In this document: one piece after another, positions 1 to 9,782 of the stretch | Layout: every line of letters begins with the position of its first letter | How positions within the stretch are numbered: the first letter of the stretch is position 1 | NCBI GenBank assembly: GCA_025526935.1 | Contig: JAHLKD010000030.1 | Location: forward strand, 1-64,000 | From: Cladochytrium replicatum | Lineage: Eukaryota > Chytridiomycota > Chytridiomycetes > Cladochytriales > Cladochytriaceae | Reading direction: 5' to 3' | Length of the DNA stretch: 64,000 bases | Translations under genes and position numbers: made by a program | The notes under the pieces: model-generated | What the model saw: only the letters and a program-made list of their open reading frames with translations | Database searches by the model: none | Told to the model about the DNA's origin: nothing

Positions 1-150
1 CTAATAACCCTAACTAACCCTAACTAACCCTAACTAACCCTAACTAACCCTAACTAACCCTAACTAACCCTAACTAACCCTAACTAACCCTAACTAACCC
101 TAACTAACCCTAACTAACCCTAACTAACCCTAACTAACCCTAACTAGCCC
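1..150. repeat. Telomere, 10-bp repeat (TAACTAACCC)n
   Basis: Positions 11-140 are thirteen perfect tandem copies of TAACTAACCC. A slightly different copy lies at each edge (1-10, and 141-150 with one change). Read on the other strand the unit is TTAGGGTTAG, that is the common TTAGGG repeat followed by a shortened TTAG. The C-rich strand runs 5' to 3' from base 1, so this is a left chromosome end with the G-strand pointing outward. The regular 10-bp phase over 130 bp argues for a templated unit and against sequencing slippage. The array is short and probably stops where the assembly stops. Confidence 0.95.
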
Positions 151-1926
151 TAACATCGGGAGCTTTTTCTATGAGCCACGATAGCGTTAACCATGTCTCT
201 TGATCTGGCTGGAGGGGATAAGCAATCTTCTTCATGAGTAGACTGAGGTCCCTGATTAAGGTACTGTAAGCATGCCCTATGGTGGTCATATTGAAGTATG
301 TATCCTTCGCCAGCAGGTACGCACATGCCTGGGAGTCAAACTGCACGCGATTGGTGGCAATTGTCTGGCTGGCAACCTTTTTGATCCAAGCTAACGTTAC
401 CCCGATCCTCCCTGACATTGTGTGCCTATTGAAGCGAGAGGTAAAGTGTCCAATCTGCATTAAACGTTCTGGCTCCACACTTCCAGTTACTTTGCAGACC
501 TGTGACATACACCCATCTGAGTAATGCAGCTCTGGTTCGGGACACGCTGTTGGCAGGTCTCCGGGACCCCCAGCACATCTCTCGAATCAATCACCCACCA
601 GGTGAAAAGGGGATTGTTGAACACCTTTTCGGGGATGGTTGATATGACAGTTTCTGCTTGGAAGAGAGACTCTGTAACAGCAAGCAGAGCTGCAAAAAGT
701 TCTTCTTCTGTCTCTGCCGCAGATCCAACAGGGAGAAGATGTGTTGGCCCCACCGGACTTTCCTGATCCTCGTCGCCTGACTCACTGGAGCTTTCTTCAG
801 AGTCCACCTCGTCCTCATGATTGGTGTCGCCAGACAGCAGCTGTGCCACGTCTATCCCCTGATCCCCTACTGGATCAAACAGTGGTATTCCTGTTGGTTC
901 TTCAGGTCCAGAGTTTCCAACCTTCTGCTTCAACATTCTTGCAAACTGCTCCAAAGATGCTCCCAATGAGCTGCTGATCTGCACAAAGGGTGACTCTAAA
1001 ATGCGCTTCCACACCAAGATTGTCAGCCACAGAACACAGGTCCATGTCTGTGCATAGCGTGACAGTGTTGCGTCCCGAAGCTGTCGGAATTTCTGCTTCT
1101 CGTTGACTTGCTGCTCCTGATCAAACCTGGGCTTCATGATTTCCTGCCTGACCATGAAGGGCATTCGCATGATTTGTGATTGCAGTGCCTTGTGGTAGGC
1201 AACCATAGTCTTCCCCAGCTCCTTGCGGTTGAACCCCAGGCCAATGTCCTGGTTTTGTTCCCCGACAACATCTTTCCACGTGATGCGCTCGTTGATCTTT
1301 TGGCCGCTCCTGTGCCTAGGATCCACATGGTGAAAGTCGCAACCAAGAATCCAGGGAGGAAGCTCTTCAGATAGCTTCAAGGCAGGGACAGAGGTGAATG
1401 CGTCAGCAAGCAGCATCTGCAGGCTTGCCTTCTGCATTTCAGTGAGCTGCAAGGATGGATCAGGGGAATAGGGTGCCAGAGGAGCCATTTGCACGACCCA
1501 GTAACCGTGAAGTCCATAGTACGGCATGACAATACTCTGGACTTTGACATGCTTTGGAGAGGTACCTCTTGCTGCCGGATTGGACTTGCAACAATGCTTT
1601 TGAAAGGTAGATAAGGTGCCACACACATAGCCGCAGCCTCGGCACTGAAAACCATCCTGTACACAGACTCCTGGGATTGGGGTAAATGAGGCAAGCTTGT
1701 TGTTGTCTCTGTCTATACGCTCCAGAATGACCTTGTTGTTCCACAGCGGTGTAAGCTGGTTAACCACCTTTAGATTCAAAAGTGCTCTTGAAGCAATCAG
1801 GCGGGTGCTCCTGTCGACCTGACTGTGGTACTTTTGGACATGGGCCACGCATGAAGACGCGTCCACGAGAATGCCACAGCTGATACAAACCAGCACACCA
1901 AACTCTTCTGCTATGAAGAAATCCAA
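140..1926 (-). pseudogene. OrsD-like zinc-finger protein, truncated by the telomere
   Basis: Two minus-strand reading frames (1926-487, then 508-140) together look like one protein. The first frame begins with a finger-like block (LVCISCGIL, then HVQKYH) and, about 60 residues later, a second one (FQCRGCGYVCG, then QKHCC). This paired layout is typical of fungal OrsD/DUF3505-type proteins, which are often subtelomeric and sometimes joined to RecQ-like helicases. A long alpha-helical region and an acidic Ser/Glu stretch follow. The second frame continues as coherent protein, but its stop codon (142-140) lies inside the telomere repeats, so whatever followed has been lost. The frame change near 490-508 is a frameshift or an intron I could not resolve. 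No ATG opens the first frame (TTG at 1926), so a further upstream exon is likely. The zinc-finger assignment is good; a lost helicase part is inference. Confidence 0.65.
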
Positions 1927-2119
1927 GGCTATGCCTGGAGGATAGGAAATGATCGAGGTGAGATGCTTTCAGCAGTCCTGATGAAGGAAGCTTACGCCTA
2001 AGGTTTCCTGTAGCTATGGCGCTCTGAATCAGAGATTTGTTCACAGGGTTCTCATTGTGAAGGGGTGCTACACGTACGTTGGCGAGGTCCCCGTCGTAAC
2101 TGCATTGTTGAGGCTGTTT

Positions 2120-2609
2120 TTATCTCTCTTGACAGTGCCTTGCAAGAATGCGAAGAACCATGTCAACCCCTTCTTGGCCAGCAGCTGGGAGGCCCGCAAG
2201 CTCAAACGTGTCGCGTAGGAACTCCTCTGTATGAACTCTAGGATTGGTGCCCAACCCTTCCTTGGCAGGATGGGAAGCTCGACAATGCTTCCTCAAAGCA
2301 TCTCTCTCCTTGTATTCCCTGTGGTCCTTGCCAGTGCAAAGCGTGCACACGAGCATGCCATCTTCCCTGGTGATCCACTCCATCCTGGGTTCCTTGATGT
2401 GGTTGCTCAGCTGGTCTAACATGGACATGATCGAGATTGGCCCGGCTACTCAAAAAACATGAGCCCTTTAGTGAGAAAGGTCGAGATTGGGTATGTTCAC
2501 ATGTAGTGAGAAGCTCACCAGGGGGAGATTTAGGAGTGGTTTCAGTGATACCTGGTTGAACAAACTCATTGCAGTCCATTGCAGAAACATCACTGCTGCT
2601 AGATTGCAT
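2120..2609 (-). CDS. Small C2H2-like zinc-finger protein, subtelomeric
   Basis: Proposed two-exon gene: 2609-2501 and 2448-2120, joined across a 52-bp GT-AG intron, giving 145 residues. The ATG is at 2609. The second exon encodes one finger-like motif (VCTLCTGKDHRE, then LRKHCRASH), so Cys-x2-Cys and His-x(4)-His spacing is present. I recognise no other domain. It is codirectional with the OrsD-like gene just below it and could be an upstream exon of that gene, because the latter has no clear start codon. The splice choice is mine and untested; the second exon alone (2428-2120) is the better supported part. Confidence 0.45.
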
Positions 2610-3037
2610 CTAACGGGAGGACCATGAGCACCTAGTGTATACTGTACTGTGTGAGAGCATACTTCAGATTGTTGACTAGCTTTGACGAGAGTGGAAGTTG
2701 CACTAATAGCAGCGGTAGAAGCTGTGGTATGGCCGGAGAGGAAGTTGAGATCCACTATCTATAGCAGGAAGACCCTGTGGCCAGGTCTTGCCCTGATAAC
2801 CCCCGGGGTGGCAGAGAAGCTTGTTATCAAGGTGTATGGTTGGTGGAGATTTTGGACAAACAAATACAAAGAATCAGTTCTCTACACCAGTAGCATGCTC
2901 TAGCCCACGAAATCAAAGGAGTCTCTCCCAACAGCATCATCGCCTAACCCATGAAATGAAAAGACTTAGTGAAAAACCCACCTACAAGAGAGATTGAGAT
3001 AGCATGAATTACAGTTGAAGCAGAATAAATTGCATCT
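2610..3037. other. Gene-free subtelomeric spacer
   Basis: Only short ORFs without recognisable domains are seen on either strand. I could support no gene, RNA or repeat here. Confidence 0.5.
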
Positions 3038-3182
3038 GGAAGGTCCGTCCATGGTTAATAAAAATGGGTTGGACGGTCCATCCGCGCCTAATAAAAACGC
3101 GTTGGACGGTCCGTCCGTGGCTAATAAAAACGCGTTGGACGGTCTGTCCGTGGCTAATAAAAACGCGTTGGACGGTCCGTCT
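3038..3182. repeat. 33-bp minisatellite, about 4.4 copies
   Basis: Units start at 3038, 3071, 3104 and 3137, with a partial unit at 3170-3182. Units two to four are nearly identical; the first is more diverged. Each of those three contains the 8-bp palindrome AACGCGTT, and most units carry the inverted repeat GGACGG-T-CCGTCC. The hexamer ACGCGT therefore occurs at exact 33-bp spacing (3097, 3130, 3163). Because 33 is a multiple of three, a minus-strand ORF reads through it, but I treat that ORF as a by-product. The array lies 300-440 bp upstream of the homocysteine S-methyltransferase start. Confidence 0.9.
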
Positions 3183-3478
3183 GAATGTTATTAACATTCC
3201 GGCTTGGAATAACTGTTAGGGAGCCTGGGAGTCCCATGCAACGGGAGCTTGAATGTCCAATTATTAATATAGTCTGGAGAGCGGCATTGTGCTGATTTGC
3301 ACGTGTACGGGGATCTCCGCGGAAATGTGTTCGTTTCAGAAAATCAAACACACGTTGCTCCCCTCAGCAGCTTCTGTTCCAATGCCATGATCGTCTTGCA
3401 AATAAGGTCCCTTCAAGGTTTCGTCTTTGGTCGAATGTCCCACGCCAAGCCCCAGGTTCGTTGGTGGTGTGTGTTGCA

Positions 3479-4593
3479 ATGTCGTTGCTGAGGGCTACAC
3501 GATCGCTGGGAAGGATCGCGATAATCGACGGCGGGCTTGCCACGGAGCTTGAGGATGTGTATGGAAAGAATCTATCGAGCAGGCTCTGGAGCGCTTCTCT
3601 TCTTAACGATGATCCGAGCTCAATCAAGGCGGTCCATCGCGCATTTCTAGATGCTGGTGCTGGTACGGACTGTCTTTCGTTCAATGTTTTCAATATTAAA
3701 ACAAATTCTTGTTATCAAAAGATATCATCATCACATCTTCATATCAAGCATCACTAACCGGTTTCTTGGATGAAGGTTTTGGTTATGACAAGGCGAAAGA
3801 ATTGATGAGGGCGAGCACGACGTTGGCTTTAGAAGCACGAAGCGAGTACATGAGCTCGCAGCCCGATGCCAAAAAGAAACGCACTCCCCTTGTCGGCATT
3901 TCAATGGGCAGCTACGGTGCTTTTCGTTGCGACGGCTCGGAGTAAGTCCCAACTTATATGGCCAATGGCTTGTTTTAACCTTCTGTCTGAAGGGGGACCG
4001 GAGAATACGATGATGCATCGAATGACACAATCTATAATTACCACAAAAACAAAATGGAGATTCTGGACCACGAGTCGAGGAGAGCCTTGGGGGGTGTTGA
4101 CCTGTTGATTTTCGAGACGATTCCGACGCTTCGTGAAGCTGCTACGATAGCTTCATTGTTATCTGCCGAACCAAAACTGTTCGCCGATGTTCCAGCCTGG
4201 ATATCATTCAGGGGAAAAGAAGATGGTTTGACTGGCCACGGGGAACCGATTTCAGATTGCATTGCTGCTGTGATTGCGAATCCGAGAGTTTCGGGTGTAG
4301 GAATCAATTGCACAAAACCTCAGTATGTTTCGGATCTCCTTCGGCCTGCAAAACATACAATGGACGCAATGGGGCTCTCGGACAAGACCCTATTTTGCTA
4401 CCCAAATAGCGGTGAGACCTGGGATGATAACAAGCGCGGATGGGTTAGAACAAAGGGAGAGGAGGATGTACAACTCTCCGATTGGGCACTTGAATGGATA
4501 AATCTTGGAGCAACCGCTGTCGGAGGGTGTTGCAGGACGAACGCAAAGCACATTCTGCGGCTAGCAGAGCGGATAGCTGGAAAGGAGTTGTAA
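3479..4593 (+). CDS. Homocysteine S-methyltransferase (Sam4/Mht1-like)
   Basis: This enzyme transfers a methyl group from S-methylmethionine or AdoMet to homocysteine, making methionine in the cytosol. Three exons, 3479-3662, 3722-3941 and 3993-4593, with introns of 59 and 51 bp, give 334 residues, close to yeast Sam4. The start is the ATG at 3479; the more upstream in-frame codons are not ATG. The Hcy-binding-domain signature is complete: IDGGLATELE near the N-terminus, TSSYQAS after the first splice, then GVGINCTKP and GGCCRTN, which supply the three zinc-binding cysteines. Nothing suggests damage. The family call is firm; which methyl donor it prefers cannot be told from sequence. Confidence 0.93.
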
Positions 4594-4731
4594 TTTGAAC
4601 ACATTAAAATTGCACGTACATCATTGAAACATGCGGATTGAGCTGCGTTGAAAGGAAATACGTTCTCAATAGAAGACAAGGTGGGAAGATAGATGAAATG
4701 ATCAATGACACGAACGACCAATCAATCGTCG

Positions 4732-6732
4732 TCACGCGATCGTGAGGTCCTTCTCAGATCCGTGGAGAGTCCGCTGGGAGAACAGCCATAAGTGCCCTAC
4801 CATTTTGAAAGCATGATCTTCGGTTGCTTTCAATAGAGCGCACGTGTAAACTTTCAATCCACTCCGCTCATCCGAGAGCACCAACATTGGAGTGAGAGAT
4901 CCGATATCATCAACAGGGGACGCAGTAAGGACAATGATGAGGTTCTCAGCGTCGACAATTGCTGCCATGTGCGGGGTATAGGCTTGCTGCATCCACCTAC
5001 TCTGTTGCTTACTTTGCTGATCCTTGATACAGTTGCCAACCCATGGAGCATATGCCTCTGCCGCAGCCACCACCGGGTTGTACTTGTTCACATTAATGAA
5101 ATTTTCGATAAAGTTTTTGACATCGGCCGGAGAGTTGCTTCCGTTGATCCCTTCCGTCTGAATCGGCCGCCCTTTCGGAATGAGGTTGTCAAACACGACG
5201 GATCTGATGGAGAGCCCGCGCCAGCTCGCGTCGGTCACACGCATACGGCGACCACGAGGCCAGATCGGTTGCACGTCGTACCCAACATTTGGAACTGCGC
5301 CAAGCCCGGAAACGTCCATTGAAACGCATGAAGTAACATAGAGACCCATCCCGCCTCTTTGCTTCGCATACGCCTTTGCGAAATCCATCCAAGCCTCCGC
5401 AATTTGTAGCTCCTGGGCCAAGGAATCAGAAAGCGAAAATGGGCAAATGTTCAGTCTATTTATTCATACCTCACTCAACTGCTCATATTTGGAATAGTCC
5501 GCCTTCATTTGAACACCACATAGATTTGCTAATGCAAAGACAACGTCAACAGGGTAGTGAGCACTTCTGCCTTGCATTAGAGCAGTCACGTTCTGAGCGG
5601 GATCGAGGTCGAAGACTGACGCGCGGATTGCACGGTAAGAGTACGCAGTCCAAAAAATATCCTCTCGGGTGATTGGAAGCTCAGAATTAGCCTTTCCGAG
5701 CCCGATATTGGAATAACCAACCGACTCGAGCAAGAGCTCGTGGATGACATCAAACATTCGTACATTTGTTAGCTCTCCACCGTGCAGCTACGAAATCATG
5801 ATAAAACAAAGAGTTGTTGTAATCGCACCAGAAAATCCGTGTGGATATAAACTTACACGATCCGGATCATTTTGGGGAGCGTAAACAATGAAGACGTCTC
5901 GTGCAAGTCCTAATTCTTGCACTGTCCAGGCTCGCTTGAACCAGCCTTCTTCGACGAGCTTCACAAATGCATCTCGAGGAGTGGATGGAACTTTTGACAT
6001 TTCCGAAACGGCAACCGTTGCCCTCGAGCTCACGTAGTGCTTAAACATCGTTTCCACGTAAGGTCCTTTGTGAGCCTTGCAGCATTGAGGAACGCAGAAG
6101 GCGTCCATCCACACTCGATCTCCGAGAAATGCGAGGAACTTCTGCACTAATCGTTCCCCGATCATCCAACTCGAGCAGGTTGCCTCTTCGGGAAAAGAGT
6201 GAGCGGTCGTGAAGCGAGAGCGAGCCGTTCCGGTTTCGCTGGGAGCAACAAGCATGGGGTACCCCCAGACGTGGCTGATCGCAACATCTTGAGTAGGGGT
6301 CTGATCGTAAAGCCCAATCAGGGCTTCATTTGGATGTGTGCCCAACGTACGATCGTCGACCATATCGACTACCAGAAAAATGGTGTTCTCGAGGAGAGAG
6401 GTGAGCTTCTCACCAGAAATCAGCTGCTCGGCTGACTCCAGAGCCGGAAGATTGCAGAGCATCATGATGATCAAGTACTCGTTCAGTCTAGTCCCAGCTT
6501 GCTTCAATCGTTCAGACCCGCCAGAAAGATCTCTGACACGCTCGGCGGCTTTGGCAAATGCAGTTTCACAGTCTGCATAAACCTGTGGCAACGAGTTCCC
6601 GGCGGAGTAGTCGGAGTTGAAAATGCGCCATGGATCGATCACTGCACTTAGGAAGTCGCTAAGAGGGCCTTTCTGCAAGTGCTGCAGAAAATATTGGTTG
6701 AATTCGCCTTCCGCTTTGAGAGATCCTATCAT
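4732..6732 (-). CDS. HET-like domain protein
   Basis: Three exons on the minus strand (6732-5857, 5787-5470, 5412-4732) with introns of 69 and 57 bp give 624 residues. All junctions keep frame. The middle of exon 1 carries the hallmarks of a heterokaryon-incompatibility (HET) domain: SHVWGYP, then WMDAFCVPQ, then WFKRAWTVQELGLA. Known HET proteins trigger cell death after fusion of unlike hyphae, and related proteins act in other nonself responses. The sequence is divergent: the usual WIDALCINQ is WMDAFCVPQ. Regions N- and C-terminal of the domain are not recognised; there is no membrane segment. The ATG at 6732 sits 20 bp inward from a telomere-like motif. Function as an incompatibility factor is inference. 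Confidence 0.75.
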
Positions 6733-6752
6733 TGTGGAGCAATTGGGCGTCA

Positions 6753-6770
6753 GGGTTAGTTAGGGTTAGT
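6753..6770 (+). promoter_or_regulatory. Interstitial telomeric motif (telo box) at HET-like gene start
   Basis: Eighteen bases, GGGTTAGTTAGGGTTAGT, match 1.8 copies of this chromosome's own decamer telomere unit, G-rich strand on plus. The motif begins 21 bp upstream of the HET-like gene's ATG. Known Tbf1/TRF-type proteins bind such boxes in fungal promoters. Either a promoter element or a scar of telomere capture would explain it. Confidence 0.7.
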
Positions 6771-7048
6771 CAGGTCTCCTCCTTGAGACAGCACCAGTGA
6801 AGTTAGGTGGAATGACCATCACCCCCTTGATACCCTTGTGTAGATGTAGTGGTGGTGCTGGAGGAATTCAATGTGAATCTGATTTGGATGCGAATTCTGT
6901 GGGGTGTGTGTTGGGTTCGATCTGTTGCAGAGGTCCACGACGATTTGTCCCCGCTTTACCGGCAATGGATCCTCCAACATCAGTCTTCTACAGAGCCTAT
7001 GCGTTTGTTTCTTATATTCTCAAAGTCCACAATCATGTCGCAATGCCG

Positions 7049-7327
7049 TCAACACCAACGCTGAGCCGATGGAACCGCAAAGCCCATCTCTTCTTGCGAG
7101 TTTAGCTGCCGATTGTTGAAAATGGTTTGAATCTGCGCGAGCTCGCTTTTTGACAGCATCGGTCGATCAGATTTGGCATTCTTCGACGTGCTTCCATTGT
7201 TTCTTCGGTTGATTGGCTTCTCCGTACCACCAAATTCCTTCAGAGCGCTCCCAATGTTCTTTGACTCCACAACTCCTGGGTTTGCGTCGGCGCAAGGTTT
7301 CGGTCCCGTATTCTTTTTCGGTCCCAT
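7049..7327 (-). CDS. Hypothetical protein, 92 residues
   Basis: An ATG-initiated frame with a charged, Asn/Lys-rich composition ending in a helix-like stretch (LSKSELAQIQTIFNN). I recognise no domain. It lies alone in a 1.2-kb spacer between the HET-like and Snf7 genes and may be one exon of a longer gene, or chance. Apart from this frame and the telo box, 6771-8008 shows nothing I can support. Confidence 0.3.
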   Translation of the reverse strand: MGPKKNTGPKPCADANPGVVESKNIGSALKEFGGTEKPINRRNNGSTSKNAKSDRPMLSKSELAQIQTIFNNRQLNSQEEMGFAVPSAQRWC

Positions 7328-8008
7328 CTGTTGACAGTCGCATGGAAATTCTGTCGATTGAGCATACGCAAATCAGAACCGCACATGCCACAAGAACAGC
7401 TGCTTCGGCGGAGTGTCGTTCAGGCTGTGCGATCCGGGAACGCCTTTCTGCCAACCGAGAAGCGTAAAAATTCGAGAAATGAACGAAAACGGAATTGGAA
7501 CAGAGCAGCGAAAATCAGAATCATCATTGTTACCGGCACCTCTTTTCAAGGTGGGATTCAGCGCGAAACAGCTGAAACCCGGTAAGGTAAGGTTGAGATG
7601 GTGCTTGTTTTACAATATTTTCTTTTATGTAGAGACTGTTCCCGATTAGGCCACCTCGTAAAATTTACACCCTGACTTTCAACCCAATATGAGCTATTGA
7701 AGGTCTTCTCGGCAGAGTTAACGCTAGTCTCGACTCTCCAGAAGTGCATTACCACACGACATGGGCCTTGGGATCAGACGTAGGAACGTTTATTGATTTG
7801 CGCACCGGATTGCTCATAAATGTTTGACGGTGAATGGTTCATAAGTCTAACACATCCGCGGTCGAGTGAGGTCCGCAATCAAAATTAAAATCATTCTGAT
7901 GACAAGCACACTGTTAACAATACAAAGTCCGCTCAAGACCCAAAACGCTAAAGCATTTGTATCGAAATTGAAGGGGAATCAGATTTCGTTCGAGCTCACC
8001 ACAACCAA

Positions 8009-8821
8009 TCAAGTCATAGCCATGGCCGCTTTGAGTTCTGCTAGTTCTGCGTCGTCATCGTCGTGCACAGCCAAACCTATAAATAAATCGAGTTTAACGT
8101 CATCGATGTTAGGAACCCAGCACATTTGCCATTCTTTTCCGCTGTTGAAAAAACTCGTTCATGGAAGTGACTTACTTGGCAGCTTTGTGTTTGGAACGTC
8201 GGGCAATGCCTGAACGCCAGCGGTGCTGGGCATGGACAGCAGATTCTCGTCCAGCTCCTCCTGTTCAAGTGCATCGAGCTCTGCCTCGAGTTCGTCTTCG
8301 TCCAAATCGAGACCGGCCCCAAACCCCACGGGTTGGGAGATTGCAGTAGCGATCTCGTTCGCAACGTCCATCTGCTCTCTGATATCGTCCATAGTTGCGT
8401 CGACCTTATCGATGTTGAGTGAACCGTGGATATTCTGCATCGCCTTTGCACCGTCCTTCATCGCCTGCATTACGGAGAGGTTGATGTTTGCGGATTCGAT
8501 AGCCATTAGCTGTGTTTCGATGGTAAGCCGTGTACCCGAGAGCTTATCAACACGGTCTTCGAGCATTCTCTTCTTTTTGAGGGCGGCAATGGCCACTGGA
8601 GCAACAGAACAGTTAGATATGGAAAAGGTTTCGCCCAGATTGAGTTGCCCACCTCTCTTATTTTTGGAAGCATTCGCACGTGCAACCTTGAGTTGTGCGT
8701 CGACATCGTTGTTGAGCTTTTTCTCGAGCTTGTCGAGCATGTCCAGGGTCTCCTTGAGCTTGACGATGGCATCTTTGGGTTCTGTTTTCGCTTTAAACGC
8801 GCGACTGAAGAGCGATGTCAT
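8009..8821 (-). CDS. SNF7: ESCRT-III subunit Snf7/CHMP4
   Basis: Snf7 polymerises on endosomal membranes and drives inward budding and scission in multivesicular-body sorting. Three exons (8821-8653, 8595-8176, 8076-8009) with introns of 57 and 99 bp give 218 residues, about the family length. The start is the ATG at 8821, giving MTSLFSRAF; an in-frame ATG at 8872 would add 17 residues with no family resemblance. Seen in order: basic helices with ETLDMLDKLEKKL and ASKNKR, the core ALKKKRMLEDRV, ANEIATAISQPVG, and an acidic tail. The short third exon supplies DDDDAELAELKAAMAM, which resembles a MIM1 motif for binding Vps4. The gene looks intact. Confidence 0.92.
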
Positions 8822-8872
8822 TTTCGCAGGATGTGATGTATATGTAGCACCGATAAGAAAGTCTCTACGCAC

Positions 8873-9782
8873 TACCGTAGTTCAGTACCGAGAGCCCGTT
8901 GATGCCTTGGACTTTGCTTGCCGGTGGTTGTTGGGACGGGTGGGGAATGCAGTCACGTGTGAATAAGTTGTGCTAAATTTGGAGTTGGAAAACAGAAATT
9001 GGGAGCGATGAGAATGAGAATGGTTGCAGAATTGATGGAGGCGAAGCTTATAGAATGCATCTCGAGATAGATCTTACATTATTCTCACATCAGCCAAAGA
9101 GATCACACATCAATTCCGTCTCCCAAGTAGCGGTCTTCTGGTCGTGGCTTAACGGTACGACCGTTGGGTTCGATTCTCAGAGCTGGAAACTGTCGTATGG
9201 CAAAGTAACGGTCGGAAAACCTGCTTTTTTTGCGTCTTATTATTTAGGGTAGAACTTGATAAATTGAGCGACCATGCGGATCCAACGTGAGCACGAGAGC
9301 TTTTATAACCATCTATCTTTTAGCGCAGATAAAAAGTTGACTCAACCAGCATTCAGCATCTCTTGCTCTTAATGCTCGGATATATTCACTACTCAGATAC
9401 AAAAATATTTATTTCTGGGATCGCTGTGCTCGTTTTATTTATTAAAATTGTATTTAAGGTGGCTCTGGAGCCCAGCAGTATTCGCGAACTGTGTGGACTG
9501 GCAACCTGGGCAGCGCTTGAACACCCCACGACTTTGAGAGACTCGCGCATTACGCTCCCGACGCTATTCCCTGAACATTTTACATCTACTCATTGCTGGA
9601 CTCCGTCTCGTTTGCAGTTCTGAGAGTTTATCTGTGCGGTCAATCTGTGCGGCGAGGTGGCACTCAACTGAGAGCGTGATCACAACGAGAGTAGTGTTAC
9701 CTTCTCCTATCGATCTTGCACACGTTCTCTCTTTAAATATCTGCAGCCATTTCTTTCGACTTTTGATTAACACATTCGGTGA
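8873..9782. other. Intergenic spacer
   Basis: AT-rich in part (9380-9450), with no ORF or RNA gene I can support. A tRNA-like fragment near 9130-9185 was examined and rejected. Confidence 0.5.

Noticed and set aside
3038-3182. CRISPR-like array
   Set aside because: The whole 33-bp unit repeats with no unique spacers and the host is a eukaryote; it is a minisatellite.
3009-3197. 62-residue repeat peptide on the minus strand
   Set aside because: It exists only because the minisatellite period is a multiple of three; no start context or domain.
9130-9185. tRNA-like boxes (TGGCTTAACGG and GGTTCGATTCT)
   Set aside because: The A-like and B-like boxes are only about 12 bp apart, too close for an anticodon arm, and no acceptor stem pairs.
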